A stretch of 7,179 nucleotides of DNA from Alphaproteobacteria bacterium (lineage in GTDB: Bacteria; Pseudomonadota; Alphaproteobacteria; M2410), in the NCBI GenBank assembly GCA_021774955.1, contig JAJFIN010000374.1, forward strand, positions 1 to 7,179, read 5' to 3'. Positions within the stretch are counted from its first letter, which is position 1; each line of letters opens with the position of its first letter. The translations under genes and the position numbers were made by a program. Positions 1 through 5,944 of this stretch are shown here, in pieces. The notes below the pieces were generated by a model. That model was not told where the DNA came from and did not search any database. It worked only from the letters and a program-made list of their open reading frames with translations.

Positions 1-2
1 GT

Positions 3-149
3 CGCGCCGCGCGTACCTGCACTGGCCTATGCGCCCAGGAGCTCACGGTCTTTCAATCAGTACTTGGCAAAGGTGTCAAAGTGGAGCGAACAGAACACAT
101 TCTTGCCGGTGCGCGGCGTTGTGCCTATCGGGTGTGGAAAAGCGATTGA
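3..149 (+). CDS. C-terminal end of a cysteine-containing HTH-type transcriptional regulator (5' truncated by window edge)
   Basis: This frame is open from the left edge to a TGA at 147-149 and gives 48 residues. They contain a C-x3-C pair (visible residues 6 and 10), then ELTVFQSVLG, then VERTEHILAGARRCAYRV. From memory, this matches the C-terminal domain of SufR-like/COG2345-type regulators, in which an N-terminal winged helix is followed by a domain whose cysteines can bind an iron-sulfur cluster or metal. The last visible cysteine (residue 40, in RRCAYR) fits that pattern. The DNA-binding half lies outside the window, so target and ligand are unknown. The stop overlaps the TTG start of the HAD gene by four bases (TTGA, 146-149), which suggests translational coupling. 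The two other forward frames over this stretch show no family pattern. Confidence 0.72.
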   Translation, partial: RAARTCTGLCAQELTVFQSVLGKGVKVERTEHILAGARRCAYRVWKSD

Positions 150-745
150 GCAATAACGTAAAAGCATTGGTTTTTGATTTGGGCGGTGTGTTGGTTGATT
201 TTGCTGGCCTATCTGCGCTGGTGGAACTGACAGACGGCCGGATGTCGGAACAGGAAGTGTTGGTAAAGTTCCGCCAGTCTACCATTCTTGATCAATTGGA
301 ACGCGGTCGTTGCAGCCCGGAGGAATTTGCCGAGGTATTTCTCGCAGACTGGTCCTTAGACCTCGAGGTGGAGGATTTCCTTTCTCAATTTTCGCTTTGG
401 CCACGGGCGGCCTTTGATGGCGCGCACCAACTGCTTGAACGGCACCGGTCTGATTACACTCTTGCCTGTCTCAGTAACATCAATGTGCTTCATTGGCGCC
501 GTCACCAGGAGGCTTTCAACATTGCACATCTGTTCCATCACGCATTTTTGTCACATGAAATTGGTTTGAGAAAACCCGATCCGGAAGTTTACACCCATGT
601 CAGCAAAGTACTCGAGCTTCCACCAGAACAGATCGCCTTCTTTGACGATAGTGAAGCGAATGTTGACGTAGCCCTTGCCCATGGTCTCAAGGCCTATCAA
701 GTGGATGGGTTACCTGCGCTGGCAGAAATCCTGACCGCACTGTAA
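146..745 (+). CDS. HAD-superfamily hydrolase (HAD-IA, YihX-like), probable small-molecule phosphatase
   Basis: The 199-residue protein has all four HAD motifs. Motif I is FDLGGVLVDF with the nucleophile at Asp11; motif II is LSN (Ser110); motif III is Lys143 in RKPDP; motif IV is FFDDSE (Asp167-Asp168). The usual second Asp of motif I (DxD) is Gly13 here, as in YihX-type enzymes (DLGN/DLGG), which are still phosphatases. The helical cap, about residues 20-85, is of the class I type. Substrate cannot be read from sequence; sugar phosphates are typical for relatives. The frame stays open upstream to 29, but that part overlaps the regulator in another frame and shows no homology. TTG at 146 gives a normal family length, has GGAAAAG (136-142) just upstream, and overlaps the previous stop. 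A GTG at 134 is the alternative. Confidence 0.85.
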   Translation: MSNNVKALVFDLGGVLVDFAGLSALVELTDGRMSEQEVLVKFRQSTILDQLERGRCSPEEFAEVFLADWSLDLEVEDFLSQFSLWPRAAFDGAHQLLERHRSDYTLACLSNINVLHWRRHQEAFNIAHLFHHAFLSHEIGLRKPDPEVYTHVSKVLELPPEQIAFFDDSEANVDVALAHGLKAYQVDGLPALAEILTAL

Positions 746-764
746 TCCTCCTGATCGCCAAACC

Positions 765-790
765 AAAAAGCGCCGGCAAATGCCAGCGCT
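765..790 (-). terminator. Intrinsic terminator of rpsU
   Basis: On the minus strand AGCGCTGGC, loop ATTT, and GCCGGCGCT form a nine-pair stem with one G-U wobble, followed at once by a run of T (complement of 765-769). The stem can extend by A-U and G-U pairs at its base. It lies about 36 bases past the rpsU stop. On the plus strand the hairpin has no T tract after it, so it is a poor terminator for the convergent HAD gene. Confidence 0.8.
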
Positions 791-826
791 CTTGAAAATC
801 GATATTTCACTCAGAGAATATGCGGG

Positions 827-1033
827 TCACCGCAATCCTTCACGTTGAGCGCGCTTGCGGGCGAGCTTACGAGCGCGGCGGATCGCTTCGGCTTTTTCAC
901 GCGCTCTTTTTTCAGATGGTTTTTCAAAGTAATTGCGAAGTTTCATTTCACGGAAGATGCCTTCGCGTTGCATCTTTTTCTTTAGGGCCCGAAGGGCTTG
1001 GTCGACATTGTTGTCGCGGACGAAAATTTGCAC
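827..1033 (-). CDS. rpsU: 30S ribosomal protein S21
   Basis: The 68-residue basic protein matches S21 along its whole length. It begins MQIFVRDNNVDQALRALKKK, continues with REGIFREMKLRNYFEKPSEKR, and ends in an Arg/Lys/Ala-rich helix (RRARKLARKRAQRE) typical of alphaproteobacteria. S21 sits on the 30S platform near the anti-Shine-Dalgarno end of 16S rRNA and aids initiation. The start is GTG at 1033-1031, with AGAGG on the minus strand (complement of 1043-1047) nine bases upstream. The gene is monocistronic, with its own terminator and a probable promoter at 1124-1152. The Coq9 family was once named for being divergently transcribed from rpsU (TIGR02396); here def lies between the two. Confidence 0.97.
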   Translation of the reverse strand: MQIFVRDNNVDQALRALKKKMQREGIFREMKLRNYFEKPSEKRAREKAEAIRRARKLARKRAQREGLR

Positions 1034-1093
1034 GTATCTTTGCCTCTATCTTTGTTGCCTCCCCTCATGGCGAGTGCACACAAAACCTCTTAT

Positions 1094-1112
1094 CCCGAGG
1101 ACGGGCCTCGGG
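1094..1112 (-). other. GC-rich hairpin in the rpsU leader
   Basis: CCCGAGG (1094-1100) and CCTCGGG (1106-1112) are perfect inverted repeats of seven bases around a five-base spacer. Transcribed toward rpsU, the hairpin would lie at the very 5' end of the leader, about 60 bases before the GTG, if the promoter at 1124-1152 is right. It has no T run on either strand that would make it a standard terminator. Its role is unknown; 5'-end stabilisation of the mRNA or regulation of S21 are guesses. Confidence 0.45.
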
Positions 1113-1123
1113 AAGCTGGGCGG

Positions 1124-1152
1124 TTGATACCGGATTTATGGGAGCCTGTCCA
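1124..1152 (-). promoter_or_regulatory. Probable sigma70-type promoter of rpsU
   Basis: On the minus strand TGGACA (complement of 1147-1152) and TATCAA (complement of 1124-1129) are separated by 17 bases. They match the consensus boxes at five of six and four of six positions. Transcription would start near 1117 and give a leader of about 84 bases. The rest of the 1034-1240 gap holds no gene that I can support. I found no convincing plus-strand promoter for def there. Confidence 0.4.
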
Positions 1153-1240
1153 GCAGCGGATAGTCGATTATCAACTTTTTCACTTCGGTTTTTGGGGTGC
1201 AGCCCTTTACCAGCCTGGGGTGAAACGCCATATTCGCCCT

Positions 1241-1795
1241 ATGGCTATACTCAAAATTGCCCGCATGGGTCACCCCGTCTTGCTAGCGAAAGCTGAACTC
1301 ATTTCCGACCCAAAAGCATCGGAGATTCAACAACTTATTGAGGATATGGTGGAAACGATGGTTGATGCCAACGGCGCTGGATTGGCGGCACCGCAGGTCC
1401 ATGTGCCATTGCGGCTGGTGGTGTTTCAGGCGCCTGCTGAGCGGGCTGACGAAGGAATCGGTGAAGAAGAGAAGTACGATCATACGGCACCTCTGACTAT
1501 CCTGATCAATCCTGAAATCACGCCGGTGAGCGATGACATTGTTGAAGGCTGGGAAGGTTGCCTTTCAGTGCCGGGATTGCGGGGGCTTGTGCCTCGACAC
1601 AGCCATATTCATTATCGCGGCACGACACCCGATGGGGAGAAATTTGAGCGTGAAGCAAGAGGTTTCCATGCCCGCGTGGTTCAGCATGAATGCGACCATT
1701 TGGACGGTATTTTGTATCCGCACCGCATGCGAGATTTGTCATCGCTGATATTTGAGAGCGAAATTCGCCATCTGGTTGAAGATGTGGAAACGTAA
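1241..1795 (+). CDS. def: Peptide deformylase
   Basis: The 184-residue protein removes the N-formyl group from nascent proteins at the ribosome. All three family motifs are intact: GAGLAAPQ (45-52), EGCLSVPG (105-112) with metal ligand Cys107, and QHECDHLDG (148-156) with ligands His149 and His153 and catalytic Glu150. An acidic insertion of about 15 residues (roughly 65-82) lies between motifs 1 and 2. The frame is open upstream to 998, but that would run antisense into rpsU, and family homology begins at MAILKIARMGHPVL, so ATG 1241 is chosen. No clear Shine-Dalgarno precedes it; GTG 1220 would add seven residues and also lacks one. The stop is one base from the coq9 start, so the two are co-transcribed. 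The usual partner fmt is not in the window. Confidence 0.93.
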   Translation: MAILKIARMGHPVLLAKAELISDPKASEIQQLIEDMVETMVDANGAGLAAPQVHVPLRLVVFQAPAERADEGIGEEEKYDHTAPLTILINPEITPVSDDIVEGWEGCLSVPGLRGLVPRHSHIHYRGTTPDGEKFEREARGFHARVVQHECDHLDGILYPHRMRDLSSLIFESEIRHLVEDVET

Positions 1796-1796
1796 G

Positions 1797-2474
1797 ATGA
1801 GTGACGACAACAAGAAAAAGAAACCGACATTCAACCGCATCAAAGCGCGCGACCAGATTCTCGATGAAATGCTTAGCCTCGTGCCTTTTGACGGTTGGAA
1901 CGAACCAACTCTTACGCGTGCTGCCCAGAATAAGGGTTATTCTTCTGCGCAGGCAACACTTTGCTTCCCGCGCGGTGTCATTGATGTGGTGAGTGCGTTT
2001 TCTGCTGCTTGTGATGCCCAAATGGTTGAAGCACTTGAGCAAGCAGATCTGAAAACAATGCGCATTCGAGATCGAATAACCTTTGCCGTGCGAGCGCGCA
2101 TCGAATGCCTTGAAGACCGAAAAGAAGCTGTTCGAAGAGCGGCCAATCTTCTTGCCTTGCCCATGCATGCAGCAACCGGTGCGAAGCTGATTTACCGTAC
2201 TGTTGATGCGATTTGGCGTGGTATTGGTGATCAGTCGACGGACTTTAATTTCTATTCAAAACGGGGATTGTTAACCGGAGTTTATTCTTCAACCTTGCTC
2301 TATTGGTTTAACGACGAAACAGAAAATGCTGAGGCAACGTGGGATTTCTTGGACCGGCGGATCGGTGACGTTATGAAAATCGAAAAAGCTAAAAGCCAAG
2401 CAAAGAAAATCCTGAACCGCTTGCCAACCCCGTTTTCACTTTTCGATGGTCTCAGCCGGCGTGGTGCTCGGTAA
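1797..2474 (+). CDS. coq9: Coq9-family ubiquinone biosynthesis accessory protein
   Basis: The 225-residue product belongs to the Coq9 family (TIGR02396, formerly 'rpsU-divergently transcribed protein'). In eukaryotes Coq9 is a TetR-like lipid-binding fold that presents quinone intermediates to Coq7; a similar role is inferred here. After a lysine-rich start comes a helix-turn-helix-like segment (about 35-65, TLTRAAQNKGYS then FPRGVIDVVSAF). The C-terminal half has the family signature FNFYSKRGLLTGVYSSTLLY followed by ATWDFLDRRIGDVM. The start ATG at 1797 lies one base after the def stop, with GGAAA (1786-1790) six bases upstream. The last 12 codons and stop overlap the end of convergent purK. 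No ubiquinone hydroxylase gene is in the window; ubiX lies about 4 kb away. Confidence 0.92.
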   Translation: MSDDNKKKKPTFNRIKARDQILDEMLSLVPFDGWNEPTLTRAAQNKGYSSAQATLCFPRGVIDVVSAFSAACDAQMVEALEQADLKTMRIRDRITFAVRARIECLEDRKEAVRRAANLLALPMHAATGAKLIYRTVDAIWRGIGDQSTDFNFYSKRGLLTGVYSSTLLYWFNDETENAEATWDFLDRRIGDVMKIEKAKSQAKKILNRLPTPFSLFDGLSRRGAR

Positions 2475-3590
2475 AGAGGGCGCACCTTCGGGTGGGAAGC
2501 TTCCCAAAGGTCTTAGCTCGGTGACATGGCCCATTTTGCGGCCGGGTCGCGCTTGTCGTTTGCCGTATAGATGAAGGCGATAATTCGGACGCGCAGCAAG
2601 ATCTGGCCAGGCATCGACGTCTTCACCAATCAAATTAAACATCAATGCATCAGAATGGCGTCTGGTATCACCTAGAGGCCATCCACATATCGCGCGTAGG
2701 TGCTGCTCAAACTGCGAAGTGACACAAGCGTCAATGGTCCAATGACCGGAATTGTGGACGCGCGGGGCAAACTCATTGACGAGGATACGTCCGTCTTGAG
2801 TGGCAAACAATTCAATACCGGCAACGCCAACATAATCGAGGGCTTCCACAATATGGGTTGCAATGTCGTTAGCACGCTGCGCCAAGTTTTCATCAATCCG
2901 TGCTGGTACAACCGAGGTGGATAGAATGTGATTGCGGTGGATGTTTTCTGCCGGGTCGTAGCAACTTATTTGTCCGTATGTGTTGCGCGCCACGATGACA
3001 GAAATTTCGCAGGTAAAATCAATAAATCCTTCGAGGATACATGGAACTGAGCCGAGGCTTTCGAATGCGCCTTCCGTATCAGACTTTGTACGGAGTATAT
3101 TTTGACCTTTGCCATCATAGCCGAGCCGTCTGGTTTTGAGTACAACTGGAAGGCCAATTTTTTCAACGGCTTGTTTCAGCTCCAATTGATTGTCGACTTG
3201 TGCGAAAGGCGTAGTTTCAGCACCGGCTTTGACTAGAAAGGTTTTTTCATGAAGTCGATCCTGAGTGATCCCAAGTGCTACCGGGCTTGGATGGATCGGT
3301 GCGCACTCTCTTAAGGCAGCGGCTAATTCGGCAGGTACATTTTCGAACTCATAAGTGACGATGTCGCAAGCTTCGGCAAATTTCCGTGCAGCCGTCAGAT
3401 CGTGATAGTCGCCAATGGTTTCTGATGTGGCATTGTCACTGGCTGGGCTATTTGGCTCTGGTGCATAGAAATGGGTCTTTAGTCCAAGATCGATAGCGGC
3501 CTGTGCGAGCATCCGCCCCAATTGACCGTTTCCCAAAATGCCTATGGTGCTTCCGGGGGAAAGCCGTTTCATGCCTTGTTGATTGTTCAA
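2436..3590 (-). CDS. purK: N5-carboxyaminoimidazole ribonucleotide synthase
   Basis: This ATP-grasp enzyme (384 residues) converts AIR, ATP and bicarbonate to N5-CAIR in de novo purine synthesis; PurE then uses the product. Landmarks are the N-terminal ILGNGQLGRM (18-27), YEFENVP (80-86), the nucleotide-binding KTRRLGYDGKGQ (152-163), CYDPAENIHRNHILSTSVVP (210-229), NEFAPRVHNSGHW (272-284) and a C-terminal domain with KMGHVT (352-357). Length is normal. The start is probably TTG at 3590-3588, four bases after the purE stop, with GGGA (complement of 3599-3602) eight bases upstream. ATG at 3572 would drop six residues, but its AAGG is too close. The gene is second in the purEK operon and its 3' end overlaps coq9 by 39 bases. 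Confidence 0.96.
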   Translation of the reverse strand: MNNQQGMKRLSPGSTIGILGNGQLGRMLAQAAIDLGLKTHFYAPEPNSPASDNATSETIGDYHDLTAARKFAEACDIVTYEFENVPAELAAALRECAPIHPSPVALGITQDRLHEKTFLVKAGAETTPFAQVDNQLELKQAVEKIGLPVVLKTRRLGYDGKGQNILRTKSDTEGAFESLGSVPCILEGFIDFTCEISVIVARNTYGQISCYDPAENIHRNHILSTSVVPARIDENLAQRANDIATHIVEALDYVGVAGIELFATQDGRILVNEFAPRVHNSGHWTIDACVTSQFEQHLRAICGWPLGDTRRHSDALMFNLIGEDVDAWPDLAARPNYRLHLYGKRQARPGRKMGHVTELRPLGSFPPEGAPSLPSTTPAETIEK

Positions 3591-3594
3591 ATTT

Positions 3595-4107
3595 TCAATC
3601 CCGGTCGGTTATTAGATCATTGGAGGGGTGGTCAGCAACGGATGCAGTTTGAGCATCACGCCATTTTTTTATGGATTGTGCGACAGAGGTATTTCCAAGT
3701 GCGATAATCTGGGCCGCGAGCAAACCTGCATTGACAGCACCGGCATTACCAATGGCAAGGGTCGCGACAGGAATGCCGCCGGGCATTTGAACAATCGACA
3801 ACAAGCTGTCCATACCTTTAAGTGCTCGGGTTTCAATGGGAACGCCGAGCACAGGTAATGTAGTCATGGCCGCAGTCATACCCGGGAGATGGGCAGCTCC
3901 ACCGGCGCCAGCAATAATTACTTGCAGACCATTTTGCTCTGCCTGTTTGGCATAGTCAGCCATTCGATCTGGTGTGCGATGTGCTGAGACGATGCGGGTT
4001 TCATAGGCGATAGCCAGTTTGTCGAGAGTTTCAGCTGCGTGACGCATGGTTGGCCAATCAGACTGACTGCCCATGATAATACCGACTTGAGGGTTGTTTT
4101 CTGCCAT
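3595..4107 (-). CDS. purE: N5-carboxyaminoimidazole ribonucleotide mutase, class I
   Basis: The 170-residue cytoplasmic enzyme moves the carboxylate of N5-CAIR to carbon to form CAIR. Class I signatures are present: GSQSDW (13-18), SAHRTP with catalytic His43 (41-46), GAGGAAHLPGM (67-77) and GNAGAVNAGLLAAQI (120-134). An adjacent purK supports the bacterial two-step route. The open frame extends to 4272, but the extra 55 residues are basic, show no family similarity and cross the promoter. ATG at 4107 has GAAAGG (complement of 4116-4121) eight bases upstream. A charged tail of about 15 residues follows the last conserved helix. The leader has a five-pair hairpin (GAGAC/GTCTC) with most of this ribosome site in its loop. 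Confidence 0.97.
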   Translation of the reverse strand: MAENNPQVGIIMGSQSDWPTMRHAAETLDKLAIAYETRIVSAHRTPDRMADYAKQAEQNGLQVIIAGAGGAAHLPGMTAAMTTLPVLGVPIETRALKGMDSLLSIVQMPGGIPVATLAIGNAGAVNAGLLAAQIIALGNTSVAQSIKKWRDAQTASVADHPSNDLITDRD

Positions 4108-4153
4108 GTGGGAGACCTTTCGTCGTCTCGGCTTGCGGCGAGGAAAGCGGCGG

Positions 4154-4181
4154 ATTATATGCCCGCACATGCTTTTGGCAA
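4154..4181 (-). promoter_or_regulatory. sigma70-type promoter of purEK
   Basis: On the minus strand TTGCCA (complement of 4176-4181) and a perfect TATAAT (complement of 4154-4159) are separated by 16 bases. Transcription would begin near 4147 and leave a leader of about 40 bases before the purE ATG. No PurR-like palindrome was recognised around it. Confidence 0.7.
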
Positions 4182-4192
4182 GGCGTGTTTTT

Positions 4193-4221
4193 TTGACAAT
4201 TAGCTGTTGAAGACTTAACAC
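4193..4221 (+). promoter_or_regulatory. Possible promoter of the diguanylate cyclase gene
   Basis: A perfect TTGACA at 4193-4198 is followed after 17 bases by TAACAC, which matches the -10 consensus at only three of six positions. It points toward the cyclase gene, about 100 bases away, and would sit back to back with the purEK promoter. The weak -10 box keeps this tentative; an activator-dependent or other-sigma promoter is possible. Confidence 0.25.
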
Positions 4222-4320
4222 CCAAAAGATGGTACTTGTGAATGAGTTGAAAATGGTCCGCCGAGCCAACACGGGACCGACGGGCGATGTACAGATAGAA
4301 ACTTGGGGAAAGCTTCATCC

Positions 4321-5049
4321 ATGAAAGTTGGTGATCCCAACCGTCCCATGCGGGTTACGCCTGCCCGCGAAACCACGACCCGCAAAAAAGGCGCGTCGAA
4401 GGCGGCGTCCGCAGCTACAGCCAGCGGTGATGCCGTGAGTGTCATGGGTATTCCTGAGGTTGAGCTTACGCCCAAAGTCCGAGAAGCCATCATGACGTTA
4501 ATGGCTGAGGTCGATACCTTGCGCCGAGACCTTGAAGGCGCGATGCACCGCATCGACGAGTTGGAAAGCCTGGCCGACAGTGATGTGCTTCTGCCGGTGC
4601 TAAACCGCCGAGCTTTTGTGCGGGAGCTGACGCGCATTAAGGATTTTGGTGAACGCTATGGATTGAAAGCAAGCCTGATCTATATCGATCTCAATGACTT
4701 CAAGGTAATCAACGATAAATTCGGTCATGCAGGCGGTGACAAAGCATTGATGGACCTGACCGCTATCTTAAAGAAGAATTTGCGTGATTCGGATGTGCTC
4801 GGCCGATTGGGTGGTGATGAGTTTGGAATTATTTTGCCAAGTGCAGACGAAAAAATGGCGCATCAAAAGGCACAATCTCTTGTGAAGCAGGTTGAAAAAC
4901 ATGTCACCCAATACGATGGAAACAAGATAAAGATCAGCCTTTCATACGGCGCCTATGCACTTGAGCAAGGTGAGCAAGTCGACACCGCTATAGCGCGCGC
5001 GGACAAAGCGATGTTCGAGCAAAAGCGCAATCGCAAGTCGAGCGAATAG
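4321..5049 (+). CDS. Diguanylate cyclase (soluble, single GGDEF domain)
   Basis: The 242-residue protein should make cyclic di-GMP from two GTP in the cytoplasm. Residues 1-45 are basic and Ser/Thr/Ala-rich, likely disordered. Residues 50-86 form a heptad-like helix that could be a dimerising coiled coil. The GGDEF domain runs from about 87 to 240, beginning LLPVLNRRAF. Substrate and metal residues are in place: Asp123 in YIDLNDF, Asn131 and Asp132 in VIND, GHAGGD (135-140), and canonical GGDEF at 164-168. RDSD (155-158), five residues before GGDEF, is a standard RxxD inhibitory site, so product feedback is likely. No sensor or transmembrane segment is seen. ATG 4321 is preferred: GGGGAAAG (4305-4312) lies eight bases upstream; an in-frame TTG at 4303 overlaps that site. 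It is divergent from purE. Confidence 0.93.
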   Translation: MKVGDPNRPMRVTPARETTTRKKGASKAASAATASGDAVSVMGIPEVELTPKVREAIMTLMAEVDTLRRDLEGAMHRIDELESLADSDVLLPVLNRRAFVRELTRIKDFGERYGLKASLIYIDLNDFKVINDKFGHAGGDKALMDLTAILKKNLRDSDVLGRLGGDEFGIILPSADEKMAHQKAQSLVKQVEKHVTQYDGNKIKISLSYGAYALEQGEQVDTAIARADKAMFEQKRNRKSSE

Positions 5050-5076
5050 AAAACAATCCGTAATGAAGAAATCAAC

Positions 5077-5307
5077 CTAGGCGATAATATCTGGCATCAG
5101 CCGATCTTCAACTGCGCCAATTTGATCCTTCAACATCAACTTTTTCTTTTTTAATCGTCGAACTTGAAGTTGGTCGCTACTCGCTGCTCCGACCAAAGCA
5201 TTGATGGCCGAGTCGAGATCTCTATGTTCTTGTTGCAGCGCAATGAGGTGAGACTTCAGGGCTTCATCGTCATCCCAAAAAGAAGTGTCAATCGGCACGG
5301 ATCGCAT
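5077..5307 (-). CDS. DUF465/YdcH-like small protein (copy 1)
   Basis: The 76-residue protein has the DUF465 pattern: a first helix with LKSHLIALQQEHRDLDSAI (17-35), a short turn, and a second helix RRLKKKKLMLKDQIGAVEDR (50-69), ending PDIIA. Relatives are small charged helical hairpins, similar in style to SlyX, with no agreed function. The start is ATG at 5307 with only a weak upstream GAAACGG. It lies 71 bases downstream of the TIGR02444 gene on the same strand and may be the last gene of the ubiX operon. It converges on the cyclase gene across a 27-base gap in which no terminator is visible. A second family member lies at 6624-6800. Confidence 0.85.
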   Translation of the reverse strand: MRSVPIDTSFWDDDEALKSHLIALQQEHRDLDSAINALVGAASSDQLQVRRLKKKKLMLKDQIGAVEDRLMPDIIA

Positions 5308-5378
5308 AACCGTTTCTAGAGTTTATGTATCGCCACGATCACCCTAACCGAAATGGATGAATTCTGCGGCTTCTGATC

Positions 5379-5912
5379 TCAGCTAGTTAAATAGTATATC
5401 AGATTATCGCAGATCACGGTAATTTCTTTGTTGTCTTCGAGATCCAAGCAAAAGCGCAAGACTCTCAGATTTTCGCGAGCTATCTCGAGATCGAGTGTTT
5501 CAAGTGTGTTGGTTTTGAAATTTTCGGACTCTGACTCTGTAAAGAAGCTAGATTGATGCAGTCGTTCAGCCTCTAGTTCAAGCGCCTTGGCTTGATCATA
5601 TATTTTTGCGAAGTCGTCCATCTCCGCGACACCTGGTGCGGATTTGAGTGCGCTTCTTGCCTGCCTCAGCAGCGCGCCGATATTGGCGTCCCATGTCTTT
5701 GCTTGCAGAACAGCGGCTTGAACAAAGGCATGAGTGAGCGCGTCTTTCCTATGTTGAGCTGACCAGAGGCAAAACAAGACAAGGTTGATGTTCACGCCAA
5801 AACGATCTTGAAGGCTTAAGCAACAAGCCTGCACTTCTTTCTGTTCGTAGAAGGTATTTGACCATGCCCAGAATTGGTCAGCAGGGGTTGGAGTTCTTGG
5901 CGCGTGTGACAT
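5379..5912 (-). CDS. TIGR02444 (DUF2390)-family protein of unknown function
   Basis: The 177-residue protein carries the family hallmark near its N-terminus: QFWAWSNTFY (13-22), then CLSLQDRFGVNINLVLFCLW (31-50). The remainder is helical and charged, with a coiled-coil-like stretch around 105-120. No signal peptide or membrane span is evident, and no enzymatic motif is recognised. The open frame extends to 6068 inside ubiX, but the extra residues are ubiX read in another frame. ATG at 5912 has AGAGGA (complement of 5916-5921) just upstream and begins just before the family homology. The gene follows ubiX by 32 bases on the same strand, so co-transcription is likely. A link to ubiquinone or UbiD chemistry is only an inference from that position. 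Confidence 0.82.
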   Translation of the reverse strand: MSHAPRTPTPADQFWAWSNTFYEQKEVQACCLSLQDRFGVNINLVLFCLWSAQHRKDALTHAFVQAAVLQAKTWDANIGALLRQARSALKSAPGVAEMDDFAKIYDQAKALELEAERLHQSSFFTESESENFKTNTLETLDLEIARENLRVLRFCLDLEDNKEITVICDNLIYYLTS

Positions 5913-5944
5913 GGGTCCTCTATAATCGGGGCAATTTATTAAGA

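Noticed and set aside
29..145. N-terminal extension of the HAD protein from an ATG at 29
   Set aside because: It overlaps a better-supported regulator C-terminus in another frame, has no HAD similarity, and would make the protein unusually long.
998..1240. Upstream extension of peptide deformylase
   Set aside because: It begins inside rpsU on the other strand; the family homology starts at the ATG at 1241.
820..1296. Long plus-strand open frame across rpsU and the def leader
   Set aside because: It is antisense to rpsU, its product shows no family pattern, and it overlaps the def start.
1518..2168. Long minus-strand open frame antisense to def and coq9
   Set aside because: Both plus-strand genes are clear family members; the antisense product looks like translated complement with no recognisable domain.
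4108..4272. Basic N-terminal extension of PurE
   Set aside because: It crosses the strong purEK promoter, lacks PurE homology, and the ATG at 4107 has a well-spaced ribosome site.
4215..4637. Minus-strand open frame antisense to the cyclase
   Set aside because: Composition is Ser/Arg-rich shadow sequence of the cyclase gene, with no domain.
5921..5926. Perfect TATAAT on the plus strand
   Set aside because: No plus-strand gene follows; it overlaps the ribosome site of the TIGR02444 gene and has no matching -35 use.
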